Part shown: positions 14,094-22,794 of the stretch, in pieces | Position numbering within the stretch: the stretch's first letter is position 1 | Layout: the number at the start of each line of letters is the position of its first letter | Source of the DNA: Pectobacterium aroidearum | GTDB taxonomy: Bacteria; Pseudomonadota; Gammaproteobacteria; Enterobacterales; Enterobacteriaceae | Length of the DNA stretch: 64,000 nt | Assembly: GCF_041228105.1 (NCBI RefSeq) | Contig: NZ_CP166097.1 | Coordinates: 186,001-250,000 of the forward strand | Direction: 5' to 3' | Program-made: the position numbers and the translations under genes | Notes under the pieces: model-generated | Databases searched by the model: none | What the model saw: only the letters and a program-made list of their open reading frames with translations | What the model was told of the DNA's origin: nothing

Positions 14094-15052
14094 TGAAAGG
14101 CATCCGGGTAGAGTGCGCGCGCCAGTTTATCGACTGCAGCGATATTCGCTGGCCCCGGCGTGAGCTCCGCATATTGCAGCTTCAGATAGCGATGCTGTTG
14201 TACGGCTGGGGTAAATTTCATCAGCGGATGTGATTCCAGAAAACGTCTTAACGCATCTGCGCCGTTGCCCGTCTGGTAATCCAGCAAAATAATAAAGTCA
14301 GGCTCGCGCGCCGCCACGTTTTCCCACGATGTTGAGGCCCAGCTCGTGGCCATATCGTCCATCACGTTCTTGCCGCCCGCAGCCTCAATGATGGCAGTTG
14401 GCATGGCAAATTTCCCGCTGGTAAACGGCTTATCGTCGCCAGAGTCATACAGGAAAACCGTCTGTTTTGGCCGATCGCCAATACGGGTTTGCAGGGCGGC
14501 AATGTGCTGTTTCCAATCGTCAATCTGCTTCTGAGCTAGCTCCTGCTTACCGAAGATCTTCCCCAGTTTCAGCATGTCGCCGTAGAGCAGATCCATGCTG
14601 GCTCTCGGACGCTGCTGCTGCGGTTCGGTGAAAACGCAGCTTTCGCTGAGCACCAGCGTCTGAATGCCGTATTTTTTCAGCGATTGCGGCGTGACTTCAC
14701 CACCGACTTTCATGCCATAGTTCCACCCTGCAAAGAAGAAATCCGGGTGTATGGCCAGCAGGTTTTCCAACGTCGGGTATTTTGCTGCCAGTTCAGGGAT
14801 CGTACCCTGCTGCTTGATAAAGTCAGGGGGCGCTTTATACCAGCCGGTGATACCGGTCAGCCCGACAATACTTTTTTGCAGCCCAAGCGCAAATGCCATT
14901 TCCGTCATGTTCAGGTCATGAATAACCGCGCGCTGCGGTGGCTGGGTGAAGGTTAGCGGTTGCCCACAGCTGTCGACTGTGACCGGAAAATCTGAGGCGT
15001 GCGCCCAGTACGACGTCAATGCCAGCAGTCCAGACAGAAGTGTTATTTTCAT
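14090..15052 (-). CDS. Periplasmic substrate-binding protein, BtuF/FepB class
   Basis: Periplasmic_binding_2 type receptor for the adjacent FecCD-type importer. It begins with a signal peptide (MKITLLSGLLALTSYWAHA) followed by the usual lead-in (TQPPQRAVIHDLNMTEMAFALG) and two lobes joined by a long helix. Length 320 aa. Its ligand could be a metal-chelate, a metallophore or a corrinoid. A Zur-like palindrome before the operon favours a zinc-related role, but that is inference. No TonB-dependent receptor gene lies beside the operon. Confidence 0.85.
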   Translation of the reverse strand: MKITLLSGLLALTSYWAHASDFPVTVDSCGQPLTFTQPPQRAVIHDLNMTEMAFALGLQKSIVGLTGITGWYKAPPDFIKQQGTIPELAAKYPTLENLLAIHPDFFFAGWNYGMKVGGEVTPQSLKKYGIQTLVLSESCVFTEPQQQRPRASMDLLYGDMLKLGKIFGKQELAQKQIDDWKQHIAALQTRIGDRPKQTVFLYDSGDDKPFTSGKFAMPTAIIEAAGGKNVMDDMATSWASTSWENVAAREPDFIILLDYQTGNGADALRRFLESHPLMKFTPAVQQHRYLKLQYAELTPGPANIAAVDKLARALYPDAFQ

Positions 15053-15061
15053 CAGGATTCC

Positions 15062-15859
15062 TTAGTGCAATTCAGGGGCTTCAAAGATGCGAATGGGCGA
15101 ACCGTTTATCGGGTGCGATACCGTAAAACTCTCCATCCCAAAGACGGATTTCACACAGTCGGCGCTCAGCGCGTGTGCAGGCGTTCCCCAGCGGAGTAGG
15201 GTTCCCTGTTGTAAAACGGCGACGCGATCGGCAAAGGGCGTGATGAGGGGCAGGTCGTGCAGCACTGCTAGCGTTGAAATGCCGCGTTTCCGTACCAGAG
15301 ACAGCAGTTGTGCACGCGCTAACGGATCGAGGTGGTTCGTTGGTTCATCCAGTAGCAGGAGCTGCGGCGTTTGCGCAAAGGCGCGCGCCAGCGCGGCGCG
15401 TTGGCGCTCCCCACCGGAGAGCGTGCCCAGCAGACGGTGGCGTAGCGGTAATAACCCGGTATCGTCCAGTGCTTCTTCGATGAGTTGGCGATCGTACGCA
15501 GGCGTGCTGAATCCGTGATGGGGAATCCGTCCTAAAGCGACATACTCCGCGACCCGCAGACGTAGATCCGGTGTATCGTTCTGCGCCAGAATCGCGATCC
15601 GTTTTGCTCGCTCATGACGGCTCAGGCTATTCAGCGGCTGACCGTTCAGATGAATGTACCCCGTCGTCGTGCCGAGTTCGCTGGTTAACACGCGTAGCAG
15701 CGTGGATTTGCCGCTGCCGTTGGGCCCAATCAGCGCTAAACGTTCACCCGCCTGCATGGACAGCGAAATATTACTGAGCCTCGGTGCGCGATTGGCGTCG
15801 GCAACGGAAACATGGTGCAGCTGTAGCAGCACGGGTCTGGTAGAGAGGGGCTCTGTCAT
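15062..15859 (-). CDS. ABC transporter ATPase, FecE/BtuD class
   Basis: Cytoplasmic ATPase that powers the FecCD-type importer encoded downstream. Walker A is GPNGSGKST (about residues 43-51), the signature is TLSGGERQRAALARA, Walker B is LLLLDEPTNHLD, and the switch His follows in LAVLHDL. Length 265 aa. First gene of the operon, 9 bp before the binding-protein gene. The promoter region carries a Zur-like palindrome. Confidence 0.88.
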   Translation of the reverse strand: MTEPLSTRPVLLQLHHVSVADANRAPRLSNISLSMQAGERLALIGPNGSGKSTLLRVLTSELGTTTGYIHLNGQPLNSLSRHERAKRIAILAQNDTPDLRLRVAEYVALGRIPHHGFSTPAYDRQLIEEALDDTGLLPLRHRLLGTLSGGERQRAALARAFAQTPQLLLLDEPTNHLDPLARAQLLSLVRKRGISTLAVLHDLPLITPFADRVAVLQQGTLLRWGTPAHALSADCVKSVFGMESFTVSHPINGSPIRIFEAPELH

Positions 15860-15896
15860 GATGTGGGTATATCACCGTTATACGCTAAATATTATA

Positions 15897-15911
15897 TGTT
15901 ATAACATAACA
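15897..15911 (-). promoter_or_regulatory. Zur-like operator before the FecCD-type importer operon
   Basis: TGTTATA-A-CATAACA differs by one base from the enterobacterial Zur core TGTTATA-n-TATAACA. It lies 38 bp before the ATPase start codon, within an A+T-rich promoter region, and a perfect 14-bp palindrome (15895-15908) overlaps it. Assignment to Zur rests on resemblance to the remembered consensus only. Confidence 0.45.
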
Positions 15912-16023
15912 AATTAAATGCAATCCCGATTCACAACGTGAGCGGAAGAGGGGAAGGTCTGAAGAAGAGAGCGGAGGATGTTAGTGAGAGTGAGGTATCG
16001 GGCGGTGATTATCCGTATAGCAA

Positions 16024-16047
16024 AACCCCGCCGGGAAAGGCGGGGTT
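16024..16047 (-). terminator. metJ terminator
   Basis: AACCCCGCC and GGCGGGGTT form a perfect 9-bp stem with a 6-nt loop, followed by TTG on the minus strand. It lies 29 bp past the metJ stop. Confidence 0.8.
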
Positions 16048-16075
16048 AGCGAGAAACTCGATAGCATAAACGCGA

Positions 16076-16393
16076 TCAGTATTCCCACGTATCCGGGTCG
16101 ATACCCATTTCACGCATGATGATTTTCGCTGCTTCAGGAATTTCATCGCTGCGTTCTTTACGCAGGTCTTCGTCATTCGGTAACGGTTGACCCGTGAACG
16201 CGTGCAGAAACGCTTCGCACAGCAGTTCGCTGTTGGTGGCGTGGCGCAGGTTGTTCACCTGACGACGCGTGCGTTCGTCAGTCAGTATCTTTAATACTTT
16301 CAGAGGGATAGATACTGTTATCTTCTTGACTTGCTCGCTTTTTTTACCGTGTTCAGCGTAAGGGCTGACATACTCGCCGTTCCACTCAGCCAT
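16076..16393 (-). CDS. metJ: Methionine repressor MetJ
   Basis: Ribbon-helix-helix dimer that, with S-adenosylmethionine as corepressor, binds tandem 8-bp met boxes and represses methionine genes. The DNA-contacting beta strand is visible as [13 protein letters not shown], followed by [20 protein letters not shown]. Length 105 aa equals E. coli. It is divergent from metB, with met boxes in the shared 187-bp region, so it probably represses both directions. Confidence 0.97.
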
Positions 16394-16495
16394 GGGATAC
16401 CTTAAAAATTAATCTAATGAAGACAGCATCTGTCATGAAATGCCACGATTCTAACGGTTATTCTGCTTGTGCTCAATCTATACGCAAAGAGGTTT

Positions 16496-16519
16496 AGATG
16501 TCTAGATGTATTGACGTCT
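16496..16519. promoter_or_regulatory. Three tandem met boxes (MetJ operator) between metJ and metB
   Basis: Consecutive 8-bp units AGATGTCT, AGATGTAT and TGACGTCT match the MetJ consensus AGACGTCT at most positions. They lie about 60 bp upstream of the metB start. Confidence 0.85.
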
Positions 16520-16580
16520 ATTGAAACTGCGTTTACTCTTAAGTTCCTATCTTTTCAGCCTCAAGCCAGGAAATGAGCCG

Positions 16581-17741
16581 ATGACGCGTAAACAGGCAAC
16601 GATCGCAGTCCGCAGTGGGTTAAATGATGATGAACAGTATGGCTGCGTCGTCCCCCCCATTCACCTTTCCAGCACGTATAATTTTACCGGATTCAACCAG
16701 CCACGCGCACACGACTATTCGCGTCGCGGTAACCCTACGCGTGATGTGGTACAGCGTGCGCTTGCTGAACTGGAAGGCGGCGCAGGTGCGGTAATGACGA
16801 GTAGCGGAATGTCGGCGATTATGCTGGTTTGCACGGTGTTCCTGCGTCCTGGCGATTTGCTGGTGGCGCCGCATGATTGCTACGGCGGCAGCTATCGCCT
16901 GTTTGACAGCCTGAACAAGCGCGGCGCGTTTCGCGTCAAATTTGTCGATCAAAGTGATACCGCTGCACTCAACGCGGCGCTGGCAGAAAAGCCGAAGCTG
17001 GTGCTGGTGGAAAGCCCGAGCAATCCGCTGCTGCGTGTCGTGGATATTGCCGCGATTTGTCAGGCTGCGTGTGAAGCGGGTGCGGTTAGCGTGGTAGATA
17101 ACACTTTCCTGAGCCCGGCGTTGCAGAAGCCGCTGGAGCTGGGTGCCGATTTGGTGGTGCATTCGTGCACCAAGTACCTGAATGGCCACTCTGATGTGGT
17201 GGCGGGTGCGGTAATCGCCAAAGATGCCGATACCATTACTGAATTGGCCTGGTGGGCGAACAATATCGGTGTCACAGGCGCGGCGTTTGACAGCTATCTC
17301 TTGCTGCGCGGCCTGCGTACTCTGGCGCCGCGTATGGCGGCCGCGCAGCGTAATGCACAACAAATCGTTGAATTCTTACAGACGCAGCCGCTGGTGAAGG
17401 CGTTGTATCATCCTTCACTGCCAAATAATCCCGGTCATGATATTGCCCGCCGTCAACAATCTGGCTTTGGCGCTATGCTAAGTTTTGAGCTGGATGGTGA
17501 TGAAGATACCCTGCGGCGTTTTCTGGCTTCGCTGGAGCTGTTCACGCTGGCGGAATCGCTGGGCGGGGTTGAAAGTCTCATTTCTCATGCGGCAACGATG
17601 ACGCATGCCGGTATGGCGCCAGAAGCGCGTGCCGCGGCGGGTATATCTGAAACATTACTGCGTATTTCCACCGGCATTGAAGACGGCGATGATCTGGTTG
17701 CCGATCTGGATCGTGCGTTTCAAGCCGCAGCCAAGAGGTAA
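16581..17741 (+). CDS. metB: Cystathionine gamma-synthase MetB
   Basis: PLP enzyme joining O-succinylhomoserine and cysteine to give cystathionine, the first committed transsulfuration step to methionine. The PLP lysine lies in the motif HSCTKYLNGHSDV, and the YSRRGNPTRD segment is typical of the Cys/Met metabolism family. The ATG of MTRKQATIAV, behind AGGAAA, gives 386 aa, identical to E. coli in length; 20 upstream in-frame codons are ignored. It is followed after 2 bp by metL and repressed through the met boxes upstream. Confidence 0.97.
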   Translation: MTRKQATIAVRSGLNDDEQYGCVVPPIHLSSTYNFTGFNQPRAHDYSRRGNPTRDVVQRALAELEGGAGAVMTSSGMSAIMLVCTVFLRPGDLLVAPHDCYGGSYRLFDSLNKRGAFRVKFVDQSDTAALNAALAEKPKLVLVESPSNPLLRVVDIAAICQAACEAGAVSVVDNTFLSPALQKPLELGADLVVHSCTKYLNGHSDVVAGAVIAKDADTITELAWWANNIGVTGAAFDSYLLLRGLRTLAPRMAAAQRNAQQIVEFLQTQPLVKALYHPSLPNNPGHDIARRQQSGFGAMLSFELDGDEDTLRRFLASLELFTLAESLGGVESLISHAATMTHAGMAPEARAAAGISETLLRISTGIEDGDDLVADLDRAFQAAAKR

Positions 17742-17743
17742 GA

Positions 17744-20179
17744 ATGAGTGCATTAGGAGTAGCGCCATCGGTAACGGGCCGACAACTGCATAAGTTTGGC
17801 GGTAGCAGTCTGGCCGATGTGAAGTGTTACCTGCGCGTAGCCGGTATTATGGCGGAGTATAGCCACCCCGGTGATTTGATGGTGGTGTCTGCCGCAGGCA
17901 GTACCACAAACCAACTGATTAGCTGGTTGAAACTCAGTCAGAGCGATCGTCTGTCGGCGCATCAGGTTCAGCAGGCGTTACGCCGCTATCACAGCGAACT
18001 GATTGCCGGCCTCCTGCCTGCGCAAACGGCAGAGACGCTGACCGCTCAGTTTATTCGCGATCTGGAGCGTTTGGCTACGCTGCTGGATGGCAAGATTACC
18101 GATGCCGTTTACGCCGAAGTTGTCGGACACGGTGAAATCTGGTCGGCTCGCCTGATGTCCGCTGTATTGAATCAGCTGGATATGAATGCGGCCTGGCTGG
18201 ATGCGCGTGACTTTCTCTGTGCAGAACGCGCCGCGCAGCCGCAGGTTGATGAAGGTCGTTCCTGGCCGCTGTTGCAGCAATATCTGACGCAACACGCAGG
18301 GCAGCGTTTAGTGGTAACGGGTTTTATCTGTCGTAATAACGCGGGTGAAACGGTGCTGCTGGGGCGCAACGGAAGTGACTACTCCGCCACGCAAATTGGT
18401 GCGCTGGCGGGGGTTGAACGTGTGACTATCTGGAGCGATGTCGCTGGGGTTTATAGTGCCGATCCGCGCAAAGTGAAAGACGCCTGTCTGTTGCCGCTGC
18501 TGCGGTTGGATGAAGCCAGTGAGCTGGCGCGTCTGGCTGCGCCGGTACTGCATACGCGTACGTTGCAGCCTGTTTCCGGCAGCGATATCGACCTACAGCT
18601 GCGTTGCAGCTATCAGCCAGAACAAGGGTCAACGCGTATCGAACGCGTGCTGGCCTCGGGCACGGGCGCCAAAATTGTCACCAGCCACGATGATGTGTGC
18701 CTGATTGAAGTTCAGGTTCCCTCAGAACATGATTTTGTGCTGCTGCAAAAGGAAGTCGAACAGCTTCTGAACCGTGCACAGCTGAAACCGCTGGCGATCG
18801 GCGTTCATCAGGATCGTAACCTGCTGCAACTGTGCTACACCTCCGAAGTTGTGGAGAGCGCGTTACAACTGCTGTCGCAGGCGGCGTTGCCCGTTGAGCT
18901 TAACCAGCGTGACGGACTGGCAATGGTCGCGATGGTCGGTGCGGGCGTGGGTAAAAACCCGCTGCACAGCCACCGTTTCTATCAACAGTTGAAAGATCAG
19001 CCGATTGAATTTGTCCGCCAGGCCGATGATGGCATCAGTTTAGTGGCTGTTCTACGTGTTGGTCCGACGGAGCACTTGATTCGCGGGCTACACCATTCGC
19101 TGTTCCGGGCAGAGAAGCGAATCGGTCTGGTGTTATTCGGTAAAGGCAATATTGGTTCACGCTGGTTGGAGCTGTTTGCGCGCGAGCAAAGCAACCTGTC
19201 TGCGCGTACCGGCTTCGAGTTTGTATTGGCAGGCGTGGTGGACAGTACGCGCAGCCTGTTGAACTATGACGGTCTGGATGCCAGCCGTGCGTTGGCTTTC
19301 TTCGAAAGTGAAGCGCAGGAGCGGGATGGCGAAGATCTGTTCCTGTGGATGCGGGCACACCCCTTTGATGATTTGGTGGTGTTGGACGTCACCGCCAGTG
19401 ATTCGGTCGCCGATCTGTATCTGGATTTCGCCAGCTATGGTTTCCACGTCATCAGCGCCAACAAACTGGCAGGCGCATCCGGTGGCAATAACTATCGCCA
19501 GATCCGCGATGCGTTTGCGAAAACGGATCGCCACTGGTTGTATAACGCGACCGTTGGCGCGGGTTTGCCGGTCAATTTTGCGGTACGCGATCTACGGGAA
19601 AGCGGTGACAGTATTCTGGCGATTAGCGGGATTTTCTCCGGCACACTCTCCTGGCTGTTTCTACAGTTCGACGGCACCGTGCCGTTCACCGAACTGGTCG
19701 ATCAGGCTTGTCAGCAGGGATTGACCGAGCCGGATCCACGCGTTGACCTCTCCGGTCAGGACGTTATGCGCAAACTGGTGATTCTGGCGCGTGAGGCGGG
19801 CTATGATATCGAGCCTAGTCAGGTTCGGGTTGAGTCGCTGGTGCCGTCGGGTTGTGAACAGGGTTCCGTCGATTACTTCTTCGAGAACGGCGATTCGCTT
19901 AACGATCAGATGCTGCGCCGTCTGGAAGCGGCACAGGAGATGGGGCTGGTTCTGCGTCACGTCGCACGCTTTGACAGCAACGGGAAAGCGCGCGTTGGCG
20001 TTGAAGCCGTCCGTCCCGATCATCCTCTGGCGTCGCTGTTACCGGGTGATAACGTGTTTGCGATTGAAAGCCGCTGGTATCGGGATAACCCGCTGGTTAT
20101 CCGTGGGCCGGGGGCGGGGCGCGATGTGACAGCAGGTGCGCTTCAGTCTGACCTAAACCGTTTGGCGCAGTTACTGTAG
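17744..20179 (+). CDS. metL: Aspartokinase II / homoserine dehydrogenase II (MetL)
   Basis: Bifunctional enzyme of the aspartate pathway: the N-terminal half phosphorylates aspartate and the C-terminal half reduces aspartate semialdehyde to homoserine. Kinase motifs are HKFGGSSLADV near residue 17 and VLLGRNGSDYSA. The dehydrogenase NAD(P) motif is LFGKGNIGSRW near residue 465, and the substrate region is NKLAGASGGNNY. The central region that holds ACT domains in ThrA is divergent, as in E. coli MetL, which is not feedback-inhibited. Length 811 aa against 810. Second gene of metBL. Confidence 0.97.
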   Translation: MSALGVAPSVTGRQLHKFGGSSLADVKCYLRVAGIMAEYSHPGDLMVVSAAGSTTNQLISWLKLSQSDRLSAHQVQQALRRYHSELIAGLLPAQTAETLTAQFIRDLERLATLLDGKITDAVYAEVVGHGEIWSARLMSAVLNQLDMNAAWLDARDFLCAERAAQPQVDEGRSWPLLQQYLTQHAGQRLVVTGFICRNNAGETVLLGRNGSDYSATQIGALAGVERVTIWSDVAGVYSADPRKVKDACLLPLLRLDEASELARLAAPVLHTRTLQPVSGSDIDLQLRCSYQPEQGSTRIERVLASGTGAKIVTSHDDVCLIEVQVPSEHDFVLLQKEVEQLLNRAQLKPLAIGVHQDRNLLQLCYTSEVVESALQLLSQAALPVELNQRDGLAMVAMVGAGVGKNPLHSHRFYQQLKDQPIEFVRQADDGISLVAVLRVGPTEHLIRGLHHSLFRAEKRIGLVLFGKGNIGSRWLELFAREQSNLSARTGFEFVLAGVVDSTRSLLNYDGLDASRALAFFESEAQERDGEDLFLWMRAHPFDDLVVLDVTASDSVADLYLDFASYGFHVISANKLAGASGGNNYRQIRDAFAKTDRHWLYNATVGAGLPVNFAVRDLRESGDSILAISGIFSGTLSWLFLQFDGTVPFTELVDQACQQGLTEPDPRVDLSGQDVMRKLVILAREAGYDIEPSQVRVESLVPSGCEQGSVDYFFENGDSLNDQMLRRLEAAQEMGLVLRHVARFDSNGKARVGVEAVRPDHPLASLLPGDNVFAIESRWYRDNPLVIRGPGAGRDVTAGALQSDLNRLAQLL

Positions 20180-20206
20180 CACCTACTGTAATCGCGGCAT
20201 CGTTGG

Positions 20207-20237
20207 TGGCCGTCTCCGCGTATTGGGGAGACGGCCA
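20207..20237 (+). terminator. Possible metBL terminator hairpin
   Basis: TGGCCGTCTCC and GGAGACGGCCA form a perfect 11-bp stem 28 bp after metL. The T tract after it is weak, so it may terminate inefficiently or act as an mRNA 3' end stabiliser. Confidence 0.5.
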
Positions 20238-20308
20238 ATATTCAAGAGACATATTTCCCCCATTTCGTACTCGCCAAAAAATTTCCGCTGTAATCTTCCC
20301 CACCAGTC

Positions 20309-20326
20309 GTGTCATTGAAATGTCAT
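20309..20326 (+). promoter_or_regulatory. Pho-box-like repeat before the ABC/phosphoesterase operon
   Basis: GTGTCAT-TGAA-ATGTCAT is a pair of 7-bp direct repeats with a 4-bp spacer. This is the layout of the PhoB box (CTGTCAT, four A/T-rich bases, CTGTCAT), differing only in the first base of each repeat and slightly in the spacer. It lies about 75-90 bp before the operon. No clear -10 box was identified at the expected distance. Confidence 0.5.
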
Positions 20327-20399
20327 GGTGACAACACGCCACTGACACGATCTCACCGCACAATCGGCGCATTGTTTGATTATCGCGGAATGCACAGCT

Positions 20400-21566
20400 G
20401 TGCAAAAAACAACTTCCTCTGCGGCAGCCCCGCACATTGTCATCGACCATCTACATGTTGGGTACGGCACGACAGCCGTCTTGAATGATATTCATCTGGA
20501 GATTGCACAGGGCGAATTCGTGGCGTTGCTCGGTTCGTCAGGATGCGGCAAGACGACGTTACTGCGTACGGTCGCGGGGTTTTCGTCACCACGGTCGGGG
20601 ACGATTCGCGTTAATGGGCAGGATATGACGCAAGCGCCGCCGGAGAAACGCGGAATGGCGCTGGTGTTTCAGAGCTACGCGCTGTGGCCGCATATGACGG
20701 TGGCACAGCATATTGCTTACGGGTTGCGTTTGCGCCGCGTGCCGCGTGCGGAGATTGCCAGCCGCGTGGCGGAACTGGAAACCATGCTTGGGTTGACGGG
20801 GCTGAGCGCCCGTAAGCCTGCGGAGCTGTCCGGTGGGCAGCGTCAGCGTGTCGCCTTAGGTCGCGCACTGGCGGTGAGGCCCGATATTTTACTGCTGGAC
20901 GAACCGCTCTCCAATCTGGATGCCCGCATTCGCCTACAGCTGCGTGATGAGATCCGTGCGCTGCAACAGCGACTGGGATTGACCGCCATCCACGTGACGC
21001 ACGATCGCGAAGAAGCGATGGTGATGGCAGATCGCATCGTGATTTTGAATCAGGGTCGCATCATGCAGGCGGGTAGCCCGCAAGAGGTGTACCACCATCC
21101 GGCCAGTTCGTTTGTCGCGGCGTTTATGGGCGCAGAGAATCGGCTGGTGCTGGACGCGCGTTATGACGGCGATACGTTGATGATTTCCGGTGATGCCGAA
21201 AGTCATTCGCTGGTGCCGGCGAATACGTCGCTACCGCCCGGCCCAATAGAAGCGCGCTTTCGTGCGGAAGCGGCATGTCTTTACGATGCAGCCGATGCTC
21301 CGCTCATCCAGCCGGGTATGTTGATGCGCTACGGCACGGTACAGGCACAAAGCTACCCCGGCGGATACTGGCTACATACGATTTCCAGCGGTACCTGGCG
21401 GATACAGGTTCATGCGACGCATCCCTATGCCATCGGACAGCGGGTTGCGGTGCAGATCCCTGCCGAGGCGCTGTTTCTTTTCCCGCTGGCACACGAGACG
21501 ACGTCTTTATCGGCGGTACCAGATACAACTTCACGTTATTCCCCGCTTCCCGGCCTGACGGCCTGA
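20400..21566 (+). CDS. ABC transporter ATPase (PotA/FbpC/PhnT-like)
   Basis: Cytoplasmic ATPase of a type I importer. Walker A is GSSGCGKTT, signature LSGGQRQRVALGRALA, Walker B ILLLDEPLSNLDA, with a C-terminal TOBE-like domain. The start is uncertain: the frame opens at a TTG 24 bp earlier, while the GTG chosen here follows GGAA at good spacing and gives 388 aa. First of six adjacent same-strand genes for two permeases, a binding protein, a LacI-type regulator and a metallophosphoesterase. Relatives carry ferric iron, polyamines, sugar phosphates or 2-aminoethylphosphonate; the phosphoesterase and Pho-like site point to a phosphorus compound. Confidence 0.85.
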   Translation: MQKTTSSAAAPHIVIDHLHVGYGTTAVLNDIHLEIAQGEFVALLGSSGCGKTTLLRTVAGFSSPRSGTIRVNGQDMTQAPPEKRGMALVFQSYALWPHMTVAQHIAYGLRLRRVPRAEIASRVAELETMLGLTGLSARKPAELSGGQRQRVALGRALAVRPDILLLDEPLSNLDARIRLQLRDEIRALQQRLGLTAIHVTHDREEAMVMADRIVILNQGRIMQAGSPQEVYHHPASSFVAAFMGAENRLVLDARYDGDTLMISGDAESHSLVPANTSLPPGPIEARFRAEAACLYDAADAPLIQPGMLMRYGTVQAQSYPGGYWLHTISSGTWRIQVHATHPYAIGQRVAVQIPAEALFLFPLAHETTSLSAVPDTTSRYSPLPGLTA

Positions 21567-21588
21567 TCCTGAATTGGAGACAAATGAT

Positions 21589-22722
21589 ATGAAACGTATT
21601 TTTGCTGCAACGCTGATGTTGAGTACGCCGCTGGCTGCTGTACAGGCTCAGGAATTAACGGTGTTGACGGCGGGTGACCAGAACATGGTCGATTATGTAA
21701 ATGAATATCTGGGGCCGCTGTTTGAGAAGCAGCATCCCGGCGTAAAAGTACGTGCGGTCGGCACCGGACCTGGTGATGCGGGGTCGCAGAAGATTCTTGA
21801 GCGTTTCAATGCACAGCAGGCCGCTGGCGCCAAAGTCTGGGACACCGATGTTGCGGTCGTGCATGAGAAATTTGTCGGTCCGATGGTGCAAAAGGGCGAC
21901 CTGCTGAAATATCGCGATGACATCGCCAGCGGCAAGCTGGTTAGCATGGCCGCAGCGGATAAAGCCATGGGGACGGACGTAAAAGGCTATGTCATGCCGA
22001 TGTTCAGTAGCCAGACGGCGCTGGCCTATAACCCCGACATGGTGGCTAATCCGCCGAAAAGCTATGACGAAATCCAGCAGTGGGCTGCCGCGAATCCGAA
22101 GATGTTCGGCTACAACGGGATTAAAGGCGGCGCATCGGGCGTCAGTTTCGTGATGGGGTGGATTTACGCTTACGGCGGCGATGCCCAGAAGCTGATGAAC
22201 GGACCGTTTGACGAAGCGGAAGCGAAAAAATGGCAGCCAGCGTTTGAACGGCTGAAAGCCTTTAACAAGAACGTGACGTTAACGCCGGGCAACGCTGGCA
22301 CGCTCGATATGTTGAGTCGTGGTGAAATTGCCATGGGACCGGTGTGGGTCGACATGTTCTATTCCTGGAAAGCGAGTGGGCAACTGCCGGACAATTTCAA
22401 ATTGCTGCTCCCTGCACCTGGTATGCCGGGCCAGCCGATGCACTACGTCATCCCTGCGCAGGCACCGAACCGCGAACTGGCTAAGCAGTTTGTTGAACTG
22501 GCAACCAGCGCCAAAGTACAGGCCGAAGGGATTGTGGAACGCTTTAACTGGTATCCGGGGATTGATGCCAAATACGTTCAGGCCGAGTTGAAACCCGCGG
22601 TCTGGCAACGTCTGTTCACCGATGTGACGCCTGACGAGCTGGCAAGCAAAGGAAAAACGTTCCCTATCGCGCCTTACCACACCGCGATTTTAAACGCCTA
22701 TGAGCAGGCGATGGCGAAGTAA
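21589..22722 (+). CDS. Periplasmic solute-binding protein of the same importer
   Basis: Family 1 extracellular solute-binding protein. The signal peptide (MKRIFAATLMLSTPLAAVQA) is cleaved before QELTVLTAGDQNMVDY. The body is a two-lobe iron/sulfate/phosphonate-like receptor (VKVRAVGTGPGDAGSQKILERF), 377 aa. The start is the ATG following GGAGAC; an in-frame ATG lies 5 codons upstream without a ribosome-binding site. A strong hairpin follows the gene, a common arrangement that raises binding-protein mRNA relative to the permeases. The ligand is not identifiable by eye. Confidence 0.85.
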   Translation: MKRIFAATLMLSTPLAAVQAQELTVLTAGDQNMVDYVNEYLGPLFEKQHPGVKVRAVGTGPGDAGSQKILERFNAQQAAGAKVWDTDVAVVHEKFVGPMVQKGDLLKYRDDIASGKLVSMAAADKAMGTDVKGYVMPMFSSQTALAYNPDMVANPPKSYDEIQQWAAANPKMFGYNGIKGGASGVSFVMGWIYAYGGDAQKLMNGPFDEAEAKKWQPAFERLKAFNKNVTLTPGNAGTLDMLSRGEIAMGPVWVDMFYSWKASGQLPDNFKLLLPAPGMPGQPMHYVIPAQAPNRELAKQFVELATSAKVQAEGIVERFNWYPGIDAKYVQAELKPAVWQRLFTDVTPDELASKGKTFPIAPYHTAILNAYEQAMAK

Positions 22723-22756
22723 TAACTCCCTAACTTTTTATACACTTGTACTACAG

Positions 22757-22784
22757 GCGCTCTGGCAGGATAAAGCCAGAGCGC
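22757..22784 (+). other. Intercistronic hairpin after the binding-protein gene
   Basis: GCGCTCTGGC and GCCAGAGCGC form a perfect 10-bp stem with an 8-nt loop, immediately followed by the GGAG ribosome-binding site of the first permease gene. It has no T tract, so it is more likely an mRNA-stability element or partial attenuator than a terminator. Confidence 0.6.
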
Positions 22785-22794
22785 GGAGACATTC

